A stretch of 29,437 nt of DNA, from IMG/VR virus record IMGVR_UViG_3300020187_000150, positions 1 through 29,437 of that record; one strand, written 5' to 3'. The notes under the pieces were generated by a model. That model searched no databases, was not told the DNA's origin, and was given only the letters and a program-made list of their open reading frames with translations. Of this stretch, positions 6,937 to 14,407 are shown piece after piece. The position numbers were made by a program, and so were the translations under genes. Position 1 is the first letter of the stretch; each line of letters opens with the position of its first letter. This stretch comes from a virus.

Positions 6937-7920
6937 ATGTCTACCAAAGTAAACTTATTAGAAGAACGCTCATACTTCAAACCATTCAATTACCCATGGG
7001 CGTACAACGCTTGGTTAAAACATGAGCAGTCACATTGGTTACACACTGAAGTGCCGATGGCAGAAGATGTTAAAGACTGGAAACAAAAATTAACCGATAA
7101 TGAGAAGGGATTTCTTACTAACATATTTCGGTTCTTTACTCAAGGAGACATCGATGTTGCTGGTGGGTATGTTAAGAACTACTTACCGTATTTCCCGCAA
7201 CCAGAAGTTAGAATGATGCTGACTGGGTTCGCTGCAAGAGAAGCGTTACACGTGGCAGCATACGCACACTTAATTGAAACACTGGGTATGCCAGAGTCAA
7301 CTTACAATGAATTTCTAGAGTATGATGCAATGCGAGACAAGCATCAATACTTCATGGACTTATCACATTCGAATGGAACAAAGGAATCTGTTGCAACTAA
7401 TATTGCAGCTTTCTCCGCGTTCACTGAAGGTATGCAACTGTTCTCTTCCTTCATCATGCTCTTGAACTTCCCCCGCCATGGTAAGATGAAAGGAATGGGC
7501 CAGATTGTTACGTGGTCTATTGTGGACGAGACGATGCACGCAGAATCTATGATTAAGCTGTTTCGAACATATGTCGAGGAGAATCTAGAAATTTGGAACG
7601 ATTCATTGAAATCTCAAATTTATATTATTGCCGAACAAATGGTAGAGCTAGAGGACAAGTTCATTGACCTCGCTTTTGCAATGGGGCCAATGGAGGGGTT
7701 GACACCTGCTGAAGTCAAACAGTATATTCGTTACATCGCAGACCGTCGATTAATTTCTCTTGGACTGAAGGGTATCTTCAAAGTTAAGAAAAATCCAATC
7801 CGCTGGGTTGAAGAGATGATCAACGCTCCGACGCACACCAACTTCTTTGAAAACAGAGCCACAGACTACGCTCGGGGCGCTCTGTCGGGCGATTGGTCAG
7901 AAGTTTGGGGAAGTGTTTAA
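6937..7920 (+). CDS. nrdB: Ribonucleoside-diphosphate reductase, small (beta) subunit
   Basis: Four-helix ferritin-like radical subunit. The di-iron ligands can be placed by spacing: D71, E102 and H105 (REALH), E164 (TEGMQ), E198 and H201 (DETMH). The radical tyrosine is Y109 in EALHVAAYAH, at the E+7 position as in E. coli Y122, so this is the tyrosyl-radical type. It has 327 residues, near the usual 330-375. The gene is coupled to nrdA and must form the alpha2beta2 complex with it. The start follows GAAGGATAATAA. After the stop come 76 non-coding bases with one weak late-promoter-like box. Confidence 0.97.
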   Translation: MSTKVNLLEERSYFKPFNYPWAYNAWLKHEQSHWLHTEVPMAEDVKDWKQKLTDNEKGFLTNIFRFFTQGDIDVAGGYVKNYLPYFPQPEVRMMLTGFAAREALHVAAYAHLIETLGMPESTYNEFLEYDAMRDKHQYFMDLSHSNGTKESVATNIAAFSAFTEGMQLFSSFIMLLNFPRHGKMKGMGQIVTWSIVDETMHAESMIKLFRTYVEENLEIWNDSLKSQIYIIAEQMVELEDKFIDLAFAMGPMEGLTPAEVKQYIRYIADRRLISLGLKGIFKVKKNPIRWVEEMINAPTHTNFFENRATDYARGALSGDWSEVWGSV

Positions 7921-7958
7921 CAATAATTCTTCCTTCCTCCGAGGGGTCGAGAGACACA

Positions 7959-7966
7959 TATAAGTA
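7959..7966 (+). promoter_or_regulatory. Possible late promoter box (TATAAGTA)
   Basis: TATAAGTA differs at one base from the T4 late-promoter consensus TATAAATA and lies 31 nt before the ATG at 7997, in the gap after nrdB. Single 8-mers with one mismatch are frequent by chance, so support is weak. Confidence 0.25.
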
Positions 7967-7996
7967 AGTCTTGTACGTTATTATCGAGACTTTGAC

Positions 7997-8407
7997 ATGT
8001 GGATCTATAAGGGTGAACCCTTCGACCCCGAACAGGATTATCTGGAACAATATGTCGGATTTGTGTATACGATTCGAGAAAAAACTACTGGTATGAAATA
8101 TATCGGAAAGAAGTTGTTTTGGAAACCAAAAACCCTGCCTGTAACTAAAACAAGAAAACGCAAAGTTAAAACCAAAGTCTTGTCTGATTGGAAAACCTAT
8201 TTCGGGTCAAGTAACGTTCTGAAAGAAAGGGTTGTAGAGAAAGGCGAAGATGAATACGAACGCACCATTCTCAGGCTCTGTATTACTAAAGGCGAGTGTT
8301 CTTACTACGAAGCAAAATGGCAGTTTGAAACTGACGCCATTTTAAGAGAAGATTACTATAATGAACTCATAATGTGTAGGATAAACTCAAAACACATAAA
8401 AACCTAA
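7997..8407 (+). CDS. GIY-YIG-type endonuclease-like protein (Seg-like), 136 aa
   Basis: The GIY-YIG hallmarks appear in order: FVY at 22-24 for 'GIY', a ten-residue link, then YIG at 35-37. A Lys/Arg-rich stretch (TKTRKRKVKTK) follows, and a Glu at 105 (SYYEAKWQFE) is in position for the metal-binding catalytic residue. The domain ends with YNELIMCRIN, as phage GIY-YIG enzymes often do. Phage members are annotated as Seg-like homing endonucleases or DNA-nicking enzymes. No separate DNA-binding domain is present, so a free-standing homing role is uncertain. It stands after nrdAB, a common neighbourhood for homing nucleases in T4-type phages. Confidence 0.75.
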   Translation: MWIYKGEPFDPEQDYLEQYVGFVYTIREKTTGMKYIGKKLFWKPKTLPVTKTRKRKVKTKVLSDWKTYFGSSNVLKERVVEKGEDEYERTILRLCITKGECSYYEAKWQFETDAILREDYYNELIMCRINSKHIKT

Positions 8408-8435
8408 ATATTATTGTATCGTGAGGATTAAAACG

Positions 8436-8867
8436 ATGGCTTACAAAAATACACTCGAAGTGCATGAAATTTTCGAACTGGTCTCGAAAGCAAAAAATCG
8501 AACAGACCGTATTTCAGCGCTTCAACAAAACGCGACTCCTGCGATTAAAGACATTCTGCGAGGATTGTACGACGATCGAGTTCAGTGGAATTTACCTGGA
8601 GGCGAACCACCATATACCCCCAATGAGCCAGAATCCCCACCCAGCAGTTTACGAAAGATGCATTTGAATTTTAAGTATCTGGTCAAAGGTATTGCGGCCA
8701 GTGATTCGTTAATATCTGTTAAGAGAGAAAAAATCTTTTTAGATATGCTCGAATCAATTCACCCAGCTGACGCTAAATTGATGGTGTCTGTAATCAACAA
8801 AAAGAACCCAGTGAAGGGATTAACCAAAAAAATCGTACAGGAGGCAATTCCTGGATTGATCCCCTAA
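8436..8867 (+). CDS. Conserved T4-type marine phage protein, 143 aa
   Basis: I start at ATG 8436 because GTGAGGATT upstream looks like the ribosome-binding site rather than a GTG start at 8421. The sequence NTLEVHEIFELVSKAK, a Pro-rich middle (GGEPPYTPNEPESPPS), then LLESIHPADAKLM and KGLTKKIVQEAIPGL, matches a family I recall from T4-type cyanophages and relatives (possibly DUF6433; not verified). It is predicted to be two helical halves joined by the Pro-rich linker. The function is unknown. Confidence 0.85.
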   Translation: MAYKNTLEVHEIFELVSKAKNRTDRISALQQNATPAIKDILRGLYDDRVQWNLPGGEPPYTPNEPESPPSSLRKMHLNFKYLVKGIAASDSLISVKREKIFLDMLESIHPADAKLMVSVINKKNPVKGLTKKIVQEAIPGLIP

Positions 8868-8905
8868 TTTATATAATGTTCAAGAAACTAATAAAAGGAG
8901 TGCTA

Positions 8906-8992
8906 ATGGTAGTAAACAATCCAATAGAAGAATTTAAAAAAGACTCATTTAAACTTGGACACAACGTAATATCGTTGAATAGAATAAATTAA
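8906..8992 (+). CDS. Micro-ORF, 28 aa
   Basis: AAAAGGAG sits ideally (5-8 nt) upstream of the ATG at 8906, which is the main evidence for translation. The product VVNNPIEEFKKDSFKLGHNV... is charged and soluble, with no motif. It might alternatively act as a leader ORF for the structured element at 8999-9056. Treat it as tentative. Confidence 0.45.
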   Translation: MVVNNPIEEFKKDSFKLGHNVISLNRIN

Positions 8993-8998
8993 TAAGGG

Positions 8999-9056
8999 GG
9001 TGATCATCATCTCGGTAGGAGCTTCTGTTAGAGGCTCCTGCTGTTAATAAATCACC
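8999..9056 (+). promoter_or_regulatory. Structured RNA element in the leader of the 9072 gene
   Basis: An outer stem GGTGAT (8999-9004) / ATCACC (9051-9056) encloses an inner stem GTAGGAGCT (9015-9023) / GGCTCCTGC (9033-9041), nine pairs including two G-U, with a 9-nt loop. No U-run follows, so it is not a normal terminator. The outer 3' arm ends right next to AAAGG, the likely SD of the methyltransferase gene, so folding could control its translation. Confidence 0.55.
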
Positions 9057-9071
9057 AAAGGTAAAATAATT

Positions 9072-9656
9072 ATGATGAAGGGTACGAACACGCAGGTCAA
9101 TCAAATCCTGCATAAGATACCAACCAATTCGATTGGAGCTGAAATCGGAATCTGGAAAGGCCAGACTAGTCGAAAATTTCTAGAAAAAAACCTATCACAT
9201 TTCCATATGGTTGATCCATACAGCATGGGTGTCAACTCAGGAAGAACATTAGATCAAAAACTGGACCGATATAAAGATATTGTCGGCAGCAAGAACCCCG
9301 AAGATTTCCAGGAATATTACGATCGGCTCTACCTAGAAATTGAAAAAGAATTTGGTTCCAAAAATAATGTCACTGTACACAGATCTTATTCAAAAGAATT
9401 CTTTGATTCCATCGAAGATAATTATCTAGACTGGATATATATTGACGGTGACCATACCTATGAAGGCTGTTTGTTTGACCTACAAATGTCACTCAAGAAA
9501 GTTAAGTCAGGAGGGAGCATCTTCGGAGACGACTACCGAAACCAAGGTGGTGGTGGTAAAGCAGGAGTAATAAAAGCTGTTCCTGAATTCGCCTCCAAAC
9601 AGAACCTCAAATTGATCCCATATGGTCTAACACAATTCGAATTCAAGGTGCCATAA
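9072..9656 (+). CDS. Class I SAM-dependent methyltransferase (TylF/Methyltransf_24-like), 194 aa
   Basis: Motif I is GAEIGIWKGQTS (residues 22-33), and the acidic residue after strand 2 is D48 (MVDPY). The DWIYIDGDHTYEG motif (~120-132) and a late SGGSIFGDDY strand are typical of sugar O-methyltransferases with a metal-binding DGxH...DD set. It is compact, without extra domains. It resembles the protein at 12381 over its whole length (GAEIG.W.G, YKDIVG, DWIY.DG.H.YEG, GG.IFGDDY), so the two are paralogues. It may methylate a sugar made by the adjacent glycan genes; the substrate is inferred. Tandem ATGs occur at 9072 and 9075 after AAAGG. Confidence 0.85.
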   Translation: MMKGTNTQVNQILHKIPTNSIGAEIGIWKGQTSRKFLEKNLSHFHMVDPYSMGVNSGRTLDQKLDRYKDIVGSKNPEDFQEYYDRLYLEIEKEFGSKNNVTVHRSYSKEFFDSIEDNYLDWIYIDGDHTYEGCLFDLQMSLKKVKSGGSIFGDDYRNQGGGGKAGVIKAVPEFASKQNLKLIPYGLTQFEFKVP

Positions 9657-9890
9657 ATGCCAACATATGATATGAAAAACACCAAGACTGGTGAAGTGAA
9701 AGAAATGTTCTTAAAAATAGCAGAGAAAGAAGAGTTGGTTGCAGCCGGAGAATGGGAGCAAGTGCATCTCGGATCCTACTCTATTATTACCCATACAGGC
9801 AGTATTATAAATAAAACTTCAGGAGACTGGAAAGATCTATTGAAAGCGGTCAAGAAAGGATCCGGCAGAAACAACACGATTAAAACATAG
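9657..9890 (+). CDS. FmdB-like small phage protein without zinc cysteines, 77 aa
   Basis: The start MPTYDMKNTKTGEVKE parallels the MPTYDY.C..CG..FE start of FmdB-type zinc-ribbon proteins, but the cysteines are replaced. The end, TSGDWKDLLKAVKKGSGRNNTI, is a pattern I recall from small T4-type marine phage proteins. The ATG directly follows the preceding TAA. A TATAAATA box lies inside it at 9806. A structural or regulatory role cannot be told apart. Confidence 0.78.
   Translation: MPTYDMKNTKTGEVKEMFLKIAEKEELVAAGEWEQVHLGSYSIITHTGSIINKTSGDWKDLLKAVKKGSGRNNTIKT
9806..9813 (+). promoter_or_regulatory. Possible late promoter box (TATAAATA)
   Basis: A perfect match to the T4-type late promoter TATAAATA, inside the 9657 gene and upstream of the lysozyme group, which would be expected to be late. 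One or two such 8-mers are expected by chance in this window. Confidence 0.35.
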
Positions 9891-9893
9891 ACG

Positions 9894-10076
9894 ATGGAAT
9901 TATCAAAGATGCATAATTTAACCCACATAGAAGAGGAAGTACTATCGCTTCTTCCTCCCTGCTTACCCCATGGGTTAAAGGTTGCTGTGTTGTCGAAGTT
10001 GGGGATACTACAAACTCCTAAACCCGCGCCTGTCGCATTAAAATCCAACGTAGTGTACTTGAGGAAACAACAATGA
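9894..10076 (+). CDS. Hypothetical protein, 60 aa
   Basis: The ATG is three bases after the previous stop. The stop overlaps the lysozyme start by four bases (ATGA). The protein is helical in its first half (NLTHIEEEVLSLLPPCLPHGLKVAVLSKLGI), with Pro-rich and short beta segments after. No motif is recognised. The tight coupling to lysozyme suggests co-expression in the lysis phase. Confidence 0.65.
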   Translation: MELSKMHNLTHIEEEVLSLLPPCLPHGLKVAVLSKLGILQTPKPAPVALKSNVVYLRKQQ

Positions 10077-10519
10077 ACCGAAACGAAGTATTTGAAACAC
10101 TAAAGATTGACGAGGGGGTAGAATATAAAATCTATCTTGATCACCTCGGTTACCCCACCTTTGGCGTAGGACATTTAATTACAGAAGCCGACCCTGAATC
10201 CGATCAACCGGAAGGCTCTGAAATCAGTGAAGAAAGAGTTTGGGAAGCGTTTGAACAAGACCTAGATACATCTATTGCTGAATGTCATCAATTATTTCCA
10301 GGTGGTCAATTCGACAACTTCCCTGAAGAAGTCCAGCAGATTATCGTTAATATGATATTTAACATGGGCAGACCACGTCTGTCTAAGTTCAAGAAAATGA
10401 TCGCAGCGATTGAAGCTGGTGATTGGAAAACTGCCGCTGTTGAGGGGCGCGACTCGAGATGGTATAATCAAGTATCAAACCGAGCGGAAAGATTAATGTC
10501 TAGATTGGAGAATGTATAA
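10073..10519 (+). CDS. T4-type lysozyme (GH24 endolysin), 148 aa
   Basis: Cleaves the beta-1,4 MurNAc-GlcNAc bond of peptidoglycan at lysis. The T4 catalytic triad is kept: E14 (IDEG), D23 (IYLDHLG) and T29 (YPTFGVGH), equivalent to T4 E11/D20/T26. Further matches are NMIFNMGRPRLSKF and SRWYNQVSNRAERL, the T4 NMVFQMG and SRWYNQTPNRAKR segments. The length is 148 versus 164 in T4. No signal peptide is present, so export needs a holin, which I cannot identify nearby; the micro membrane ORFs elsewhere are only candidates. It is followed by TAATG coupling to a small basic gene and then a lipase. Confidence 0.96.
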   Translation: MNRNEVFETLKIDEGVEYKIYLDHLGYPTFGVGHLITEADPESDQPEGSEISEERVWEAFEQDLDTSIAECHQLFPGGQFDNFPEEVQQIIVNMIFNMGRPRLSKFKKMIAAIEAGDWKTAAVEGRDSRWYNQVSNRAERLMSRLENV

Positions 10520-10653
10520 TGGCGCTACATGGCGGAAGTGACAAAGTTGAAAAGGCACCGAAGGGGACTTCTATTGGTAGAGGTCGTATGAAGATGTCAT
10601 CAATGAATAAATCTAAAAAACGCAATTTTAAAAAATATAGAGGCCAAGGGTAA
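10519..10653 (+). CDS. Small basic conserved phage protein, 44 aa
   Basis: The ATG overlaps the lysozyme stop (TAATG). The product is very basic: PKGTSIGRGRMKMSSMNKSKKRNFKKYRGQG. The pattern 'GTSIGRGR..MS.MNK.KRR..K.YRGQG' is one I recall from T4-type marine phages, adjacent to other conserved small genes. Nucleic-acid binding is plausible from charge alone. The function is unknown. Confidence 0.78.
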   Translation: MALHGGSDKVEKAPKGTSIGRGRMKMSSMNKSKKRNFKKYRGQG

Positions 10654-10655
10654 TC

Positions 10656-11387
10656 ATGAACATCAGCGAAATTCGATACTTTGCAAAGATATCTCAATTA
10701 ACATATAGTGATCCGAGCAAGTTGGTAACAGCTTCATTTAAGCAGCTTGGGTGCAAAATAGAGAAATTCTATGATAAGAAAGGCGCACAGGCGTATTTAC
10801 TTAAAGCAGCCGACCATTATGTCCTGTCCTTCAGAGGAACAGAAGTAACTGAACCGAGCGACATCAAAGCTGACTTGTACGCGGGAAAGAACAATGCACA
10901 AGCGGGTGGTAAGATTCATGTTGGGTTCAAGAAAGAGCTCAGTAAGATCTGGACTGAAATTCGAGATGATCTGGTAAAGATCAAGAAAACCCCAGTTTAT
11001 TTGACTGGCCACAGTCTTGGTGCTGGTATGGCAACAATCGCCGCTTCTAGGCTCGCGCCATCGAAGATCACAGCTCTTGTTACATTTGGGTCTCCTAAAG
11101 TGGGCACCCAAGAGTTTGTCGACGCTTGTACCTTTACTCACTACCGCGTTCAGAACAATCGAGATATTGTAACTCGAGTGCCTCCTCGCGCGATGGGTTT
11201 CATACATCAAGGCATAAACGTTTGGATGGACTATGATGGCATAATCACTACCAAATCAACTATGTCTTTGTTAATAGGATACGTAAAGGGGTTTATGGCT
11301 GGCAATAAATTTGTTGGTTTGTCTGACCATAAGATGGAAAATTATCTCGCGAAGCTGGATAAGCTTCCGAGCGAGTACGAAGTCTAA
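10656..11387 (+). CDS. Class 3 (alpha/beta-hydrolase) lipase-like protein, 243 aa
   Basis: The lipase_3 signature is complete: VLSFRGTE (oxyanion strand, ~56-63), the nucleophile elbow GHSLGAG with Ser120, the acid D170 in QNNRDIVTRVPP, and His225 in SDHKMENY. ALVTFGSPKVG (~140-150) is the typical strand after the nucleophile. No signal peptide is present, so it would act in the cytoplasm unless released at lysis or packaged. A phospholipase or lipase that damages host membranes or the outer envelope is plausible beside lysozyme. The substrate is unknown. The residues 190-220 form a hydrophobic lid-like stretch. Confidence 0.9.
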   Translation: MNISEIRYFAKISQLTYSDPSKLVTASFKQLGCKIEKFYDKKGAQAYLLKAADHYVLSFRGTEVTEPSDIKADLYAGKNNAQAGGKIHVGFKKELSKIWTEIRDDLVKIKKTPVYLTGHSLGAGMATIAASRLAPSKITALVTFGSPKVGTQEFVDACTFTHYRVQNNRDIVTRVPPRAMGFIHQGINVWMDYDGIITTKSTMSLLIGYVKGFMAGNKFVGLSDHKMENYLAKLDKLPSEYEV

Positions 11388-11406
11388 CAACAAGAGAGCA
11401 ACACCA

Positions 11407-11580
11407 GTGGCAAAGTATACACGTTTCGATCCAAGAAACAAAAAGAAAGACAAGAACAAGATTAGTAAGAATGGTGATCAAAGTCGAACGAGGTTCGTTA
11501 AAGATCTCGACGACTGGGGCGCTGATATAAAAAAGGTACCACCAGCAAGATTACAACAAATTATAGAGAGTAACGGATGA
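11407..11580 (+). CDS. Small basic hypothetical protein, 57 aa, GTG start
   Basis: I choose the GTG at 11407 (AAGAGAG upstream), because upstream sequence in this frame belongs to the lipase-coding strand. The protein AKYTRFDPRNKKKDKNK is strongly basic in its first half and acidic/hydrophobic after (FVKDLDDWGADIKKVPP). No domain is recognised. The TGA stop overlaps the next ATG (ATGA at 11577), so it is translationally coupled to the first glycosyltransferase. Confidence 0.68.
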   Translation: MAKYTRFDPRNKKKDKNKISKNGDQSRTRFVKDLDDWGADIKKVPPARLQQIIESNG

Positions 11581-12368
11581 AACGTCTCATATATCAAGTT
11601 TCTGTTGGAACACCTTCTCTTCTTTATCAATTTTGCATAGATTCTGCTAAGAGATATTGTGGGTTGCACGGGATCGATCATCACGTCCAAACATTTCCTA
11701 TGTTACGCATTAAGCCCGATGTTTTTGTTACAAACAGAAGCGAAGAATCTTACCAAAAATATGGTGGGTACTTGCCCATCTACGAAAAAGAAAACGCCTT
11801 TGCCCATTTTGACGAATACGATCAAATCGCCATTGTAGACGCAGACATATACATTAAAGGTTCTGCTCCAAATATCTTTGACGAGATGACTCCAGAATAT
11901 GATTTCGGCGCGGTTTGTGAGCGGGAGATGCCTCTTACCGTAGAATATGTCAATAAAATAAAGAATTACTCTCGTATGCAATACTCCTCTCTCAACGATG
12001 TTGACTGGAAATGGAACGAGCGTGGTGGCGAATTCTTCAACATGGGTTTAATGGTCATGAACAAAGAAGGATTTCAAAAATATTTGAGAGGGCAGTCGCC
12101 TAAAGAGTTCTTGAATCGATACGAGTTCAAACGATTCATTGACGGCGATGGTGCTTGGAAGTGGTCGACAGACCAAACATTACTCAATTGGTGGATAAAG
12201 AAAGAAGGAATGAGCATCAAGCATCTTCCTTGGAAATACAACGCTTTGTATAAGGGTGTTGTCGATGAAGTCATTACCGAAGCACATTTTGTGCATTTCT
12301 TTTTAAGAGACAAACTTCCCAACAAAGGGGAAGACATTCCTCAGCTTTGGGAAATAATAAACAAATAG
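11577..12368 (+). CDS. Glycosyltransferase, GT-A fold with DxD, 263 aa
   Basis: The nucleotide-sugar site is D88-A-D90 in IAIVDADIYIKG, preceded by a Rossmann-like first half. FFNMGLMVMNK (~153-163) and WSTDQTLLNWW are typical of GT8-like retaining transferases, and a C-terminal EAHFVHFF supplies the His often paired with the DxD metal. It is probably a cytoplasmic enzyme; donor and acceptor are unknown. It opens the glycan block and starts by overlap with the preceding small gene. The related DxD enzyme at 15743 has a similar core (CWLDTD). Confidence 0.85.
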   Translation: MKRLIYQVSVGTPSLLYQFCIDSAKRYCGLHGIDHHVQTFPMLRIKPDVFVTNRSEESYQKYGGYLPIYEKENAFAHFDEYDQIAIVDADIYIKGSAPNIFDEMTPEYDFGAVCEREMPLTVEYVNKIKNYSRMQYSSLNDVDWKWNERGGEFFNMGLMVMNKEGFQKYLRGQSPKEFLNRYEFKRFIDGDGAWKWSTDQTLLNWWIKKEGMSIKHLPWKYNALYKGVVDEVITEAHFVHFFLRDKLPNKGEDIPQLWEIINK

Positions 12369-12380
12369 AGGAATCATGCC

Positions 12381-12986
12381 ATGATGGTTGGGTCTAATGG
12401 ATGGTCTCGGGCAATTCTCCCTTGGTTGCATGCAGAATCTATTGGTGCTGAAATTGGCGTGTGGCGTGGAGACTCTTCTCAGCTTTTCTTAATGTGTCCA
12501 ATTAAAGAATTACATCTAGTAGATTCATGGCACCTGGACGCTTACCGTGATGCTCTAGTCGAAGACAAAGAATTCCGAAAAAGGTTCTTCGAACGTTATA
12601 AGGATATTGTCGGTGGCACCGGCGCGAGTCATTTCTTAAAATACTATGACCAAGTCTACAAAGAAGTGGTTGAAAGGTTCAGCAACGACCCTCGAGCATT
12701 TATATACAGAATGACATCAGATGAATGGTTTAAAGACAGAGAGACAAACTCTCTCGATTGGATTTATCTGGACGGTAGCCATAAATACGAGGGAGTCAAG
12801 AAAGACCTTATTAGTGCTCTACGAGTTGTCAAACCTGGAGGAAATATTTTCGGCGATGATTATTCGTGGAGAGTAGATGGGCCAGGAAAATCAGGAGTAA
12901 CTCAAGCGGTTAACGAGATTGTCGAAGAAAACTCACTAACGTTGATCCAGCACGGACCTACGCAAATACACATACCAGTGGAATAA
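12381..12986 (+). CDS. Class I SAM-dependent methyltransferase, paralogue of the 9072 gene, 201 aa
   Basis: Motif I GAEIGVWRGDSS (22-33), LHLVDSW with the ribose-binding Asp, DWIYLDGSHKYEG, and PGGNIFGDDYSW place it in the same TylF/Methyltransf_24-like group as the gene at 9072. It has an insert after motif I (HLDAYRDALVEDKEFRKRF). GAGGAA lies upstream of the tandem ATGs at 12381/12384. Its position between a glycosyltransferase and a sulfotransferase suggests that it O-methylates a sugar in the same glycan. Confidence 0.85.
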   Translation: MMVGSNGWSRAILPWLHAESIGAEIGVWRGDSSQLFLMCPIKELHLVDSWHLDAYRDALVEDKEFRKRFFERYKDIVGGTGASHFLKYYDQVYKEVVERFSNDPRAFIYRMTSDEWFKDRETNSLDWIYLDGSHKYEGVKKDLISALRVVKPGGNIFGDDYSWRVDGPGKSGVTQAVNEIVEENSLTLIQHGPTQIHIPVE

Positions 12987-12992
12987 AGAAAG

Positions 12993-13676
12993 ATGGTATA
13001 TTTCATTTCATATCCTAAATCAGGAAGAACTTGGTTACGCAAATTAATCGAACAGTACGCTGTTTACTCTGGTCAAAAGCCAGTAGCGTATAAATTCACT
13101 CATGTAGGGTTTTCGGTTAATTCTGACCGAGATTCAATTAAATCGATAAACACTAGACTCCAAGGGAAGAATCCAAAGGATAAAGTCGTGGTGCTGAGTC
13201 GTGGGGTGGCGGACACAATTGTGAGCTACTATGACGATTGTTGCAAACGATATATAATGTATAAGGGCACTGTAAGCGAATTTATCCGAGATAATGATGT
13301 GGGCCTACCAAACATCATTAACTACTACACCGCGTTACAAGAAATTAAAGAAATTGAAATCGCGGTGAGTTATGAGCAATTAAAAACTGCTCCGATTAAG
13401 GCATTAACTCCCATCATAAAACTACTATTCGAGGGTAAGCCAAATAACGCGTGCATTAAGAAAACAATTGAGTACTGCTCATTCGATAATCTATATGACC
13501 TAGAAAGGAAGAAAGAAATAGATATGAGAAACGACGGCTTCAACAATTTCTATAAAACTCGAAAGGGAAAGGTTGGTAGTGCTCGTGAAGAACTAACTCC
13601 TGTAGATTTTAAATATATTAGACACAACACTCCAGAAGATATCCACAGCTACATTGGCCAAGTAAAGGTACAATAA
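12993..13676 (+). CDS. PAPS-dependent sulfotransferase, 227 aa
   Basis: Transfers sulfate from PAPS to a hydroxyl or amine. The 5'-phosphosulfate loop YPKSGRTWLRKLI (7-19) and the 3'-phosphate motif VVVLSRGVADTIVSYY (R70, S78) are clear. Near the C-terminus FYKTRKGKVGSAREELT (~190-205) matches the RKGxxGDW region, with the usual D/W altered. Length 227 is at the short end of the sulfotransferase family. The usual catalytic His would be expected near TRLQGKN and cannot be assigned. Sulfation of a phage- or host-directed glycan is inferred from the neighbouring glycosyltransferases. AAAGAAAG precedes the ATG, and the stop overlaps the next ATG. Confidence 0.85.
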   Translation: MVYFISYPKSGRTWLRKLIEQYAVYSGQKPVAYKFTHVGFSVNSDRDSIKSINTRLQGKNPKDKVVVLSRGVADTIVSYYDDCCKRYIMYKGTVSEFIRDNDVGLPNIINYYTALQEIKEIEIAVSYEQLKTAPIKALTPIIKLLFEGKPNNACIKKTIEYCSFDNLYDLERKKEIDMRNDGFNNFYKTRKGKVGSAREELTPVDFKYIRHNTPEDIHSYIGQVKVQ

Positions 13677-14395
13677 TGAAAGGTAGAATAATTTATATAG
13701 AAGGCCATAAGGCATCTGAGGCGCAATCGAAAGAAGCTTATAACTCATTTGTGAAGCATGGTTATGAGGTTGAGCTCTATCCTGGTCTCACTCCAGAGAC
13801 GATCGATGAGTCAGAATTCCCATTTAAAGATTTACCTGGAGGAAGACTCGAAAGTTTTAAGACCAACGAACCAGAAAAATATCTGTTGAAGAAAAGTTGC
13901 GTTTTTAATAACCTGAGATTCTATAGAGATGTTATTGAAGCAGATGAGACTATGCTGTTTATAGAACATGATGCAATTTGCATCGCGCCATGGAACGTTA
14001 GATGGCAGAATTTTGATGACTACTGCTTCCTGTCCTACGAGTATTGTTGGCAAAAACCGAACGTTTTGAGTGGGTTCCAGCCACTGGTAAACTATATGAT
14101 CGGCCACGTCAGAACAACTCCGCTACCATATTTTAATGGTGTCAATAAGTTTAAAGAAAACTATCCTTTGAAATATTACAAAGACAGTATCTATCACGGT
14201 GCTGTCATGTCTCCAGGAACTGCAGCATATGCAGTTACTCCAGCTGGCGCCAAGAAGATGCTCGATGCTGCAAAAAAGAACGGCATTGACCAATCAGATT
14301 TTCAAATCAATTCTAAAGTACTCGGAATGACATTTGCCTTTCCAAGTCCAGTAAAGTATAATAAGGAAAATCTAAATACTTCTCATAATCTATAG
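13676..14395 (+). CDS. GT25-like glycosyltransferase, first of three paralogues, 239 aa
   Basis: Domain order follows the LPS/GT25 family: an N-terminal strand (RIIYIEGHKASEA), an acidic motif LFIEHDAICI (E97-H-D99), and a C-terminal 'YAVTPAGAKKML' acceptor-side motif (~185-200). Canonical GT25 enzymes have EDD where this has EHD. The middle contains an aromatic insertion (YEYCWQKPNVLSGFQPL) not seen in the next two paralogues. GT25 members transfer galactose or glucose to LPS, and animal relatives glycosylate hydroxylysine. The TAATG overlap couples it to the sulfotransferase gene. Confidence 0.8.
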   Translation: MKGRIIYIEGHKASEAQSKEAYNSFVKHGYEVELYPGLTPETIDESEFPFKDLPGGRLESFKTNEPEKYLLKKSCVFNNLRFYRDVIEADETMLFIEHDAICIAPWNVRWQNFDDYCFLSYEYCWQKPNVLSGFQPLVNYMIGHVRTTPLPYFNGVNKFKENYPLKYYKDSIYHGAVMSPGTAAYAVTPAGAKKMLDAAKKNGIDQSDFQINSKVLGMTFAFPSPVKYNKENLNTSHNL

Positions 14396-14407
14396 AGTCC
14401 ACATATA

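Noticed and set aside
9000-9047. Possible 15-residue leader peptide with a GTG start in the structured leader
   Set aside because: The SD-like AAGGGGG touches the GTG without the usual spacing, so translation is not supported; the paired structure is the stronger signal.
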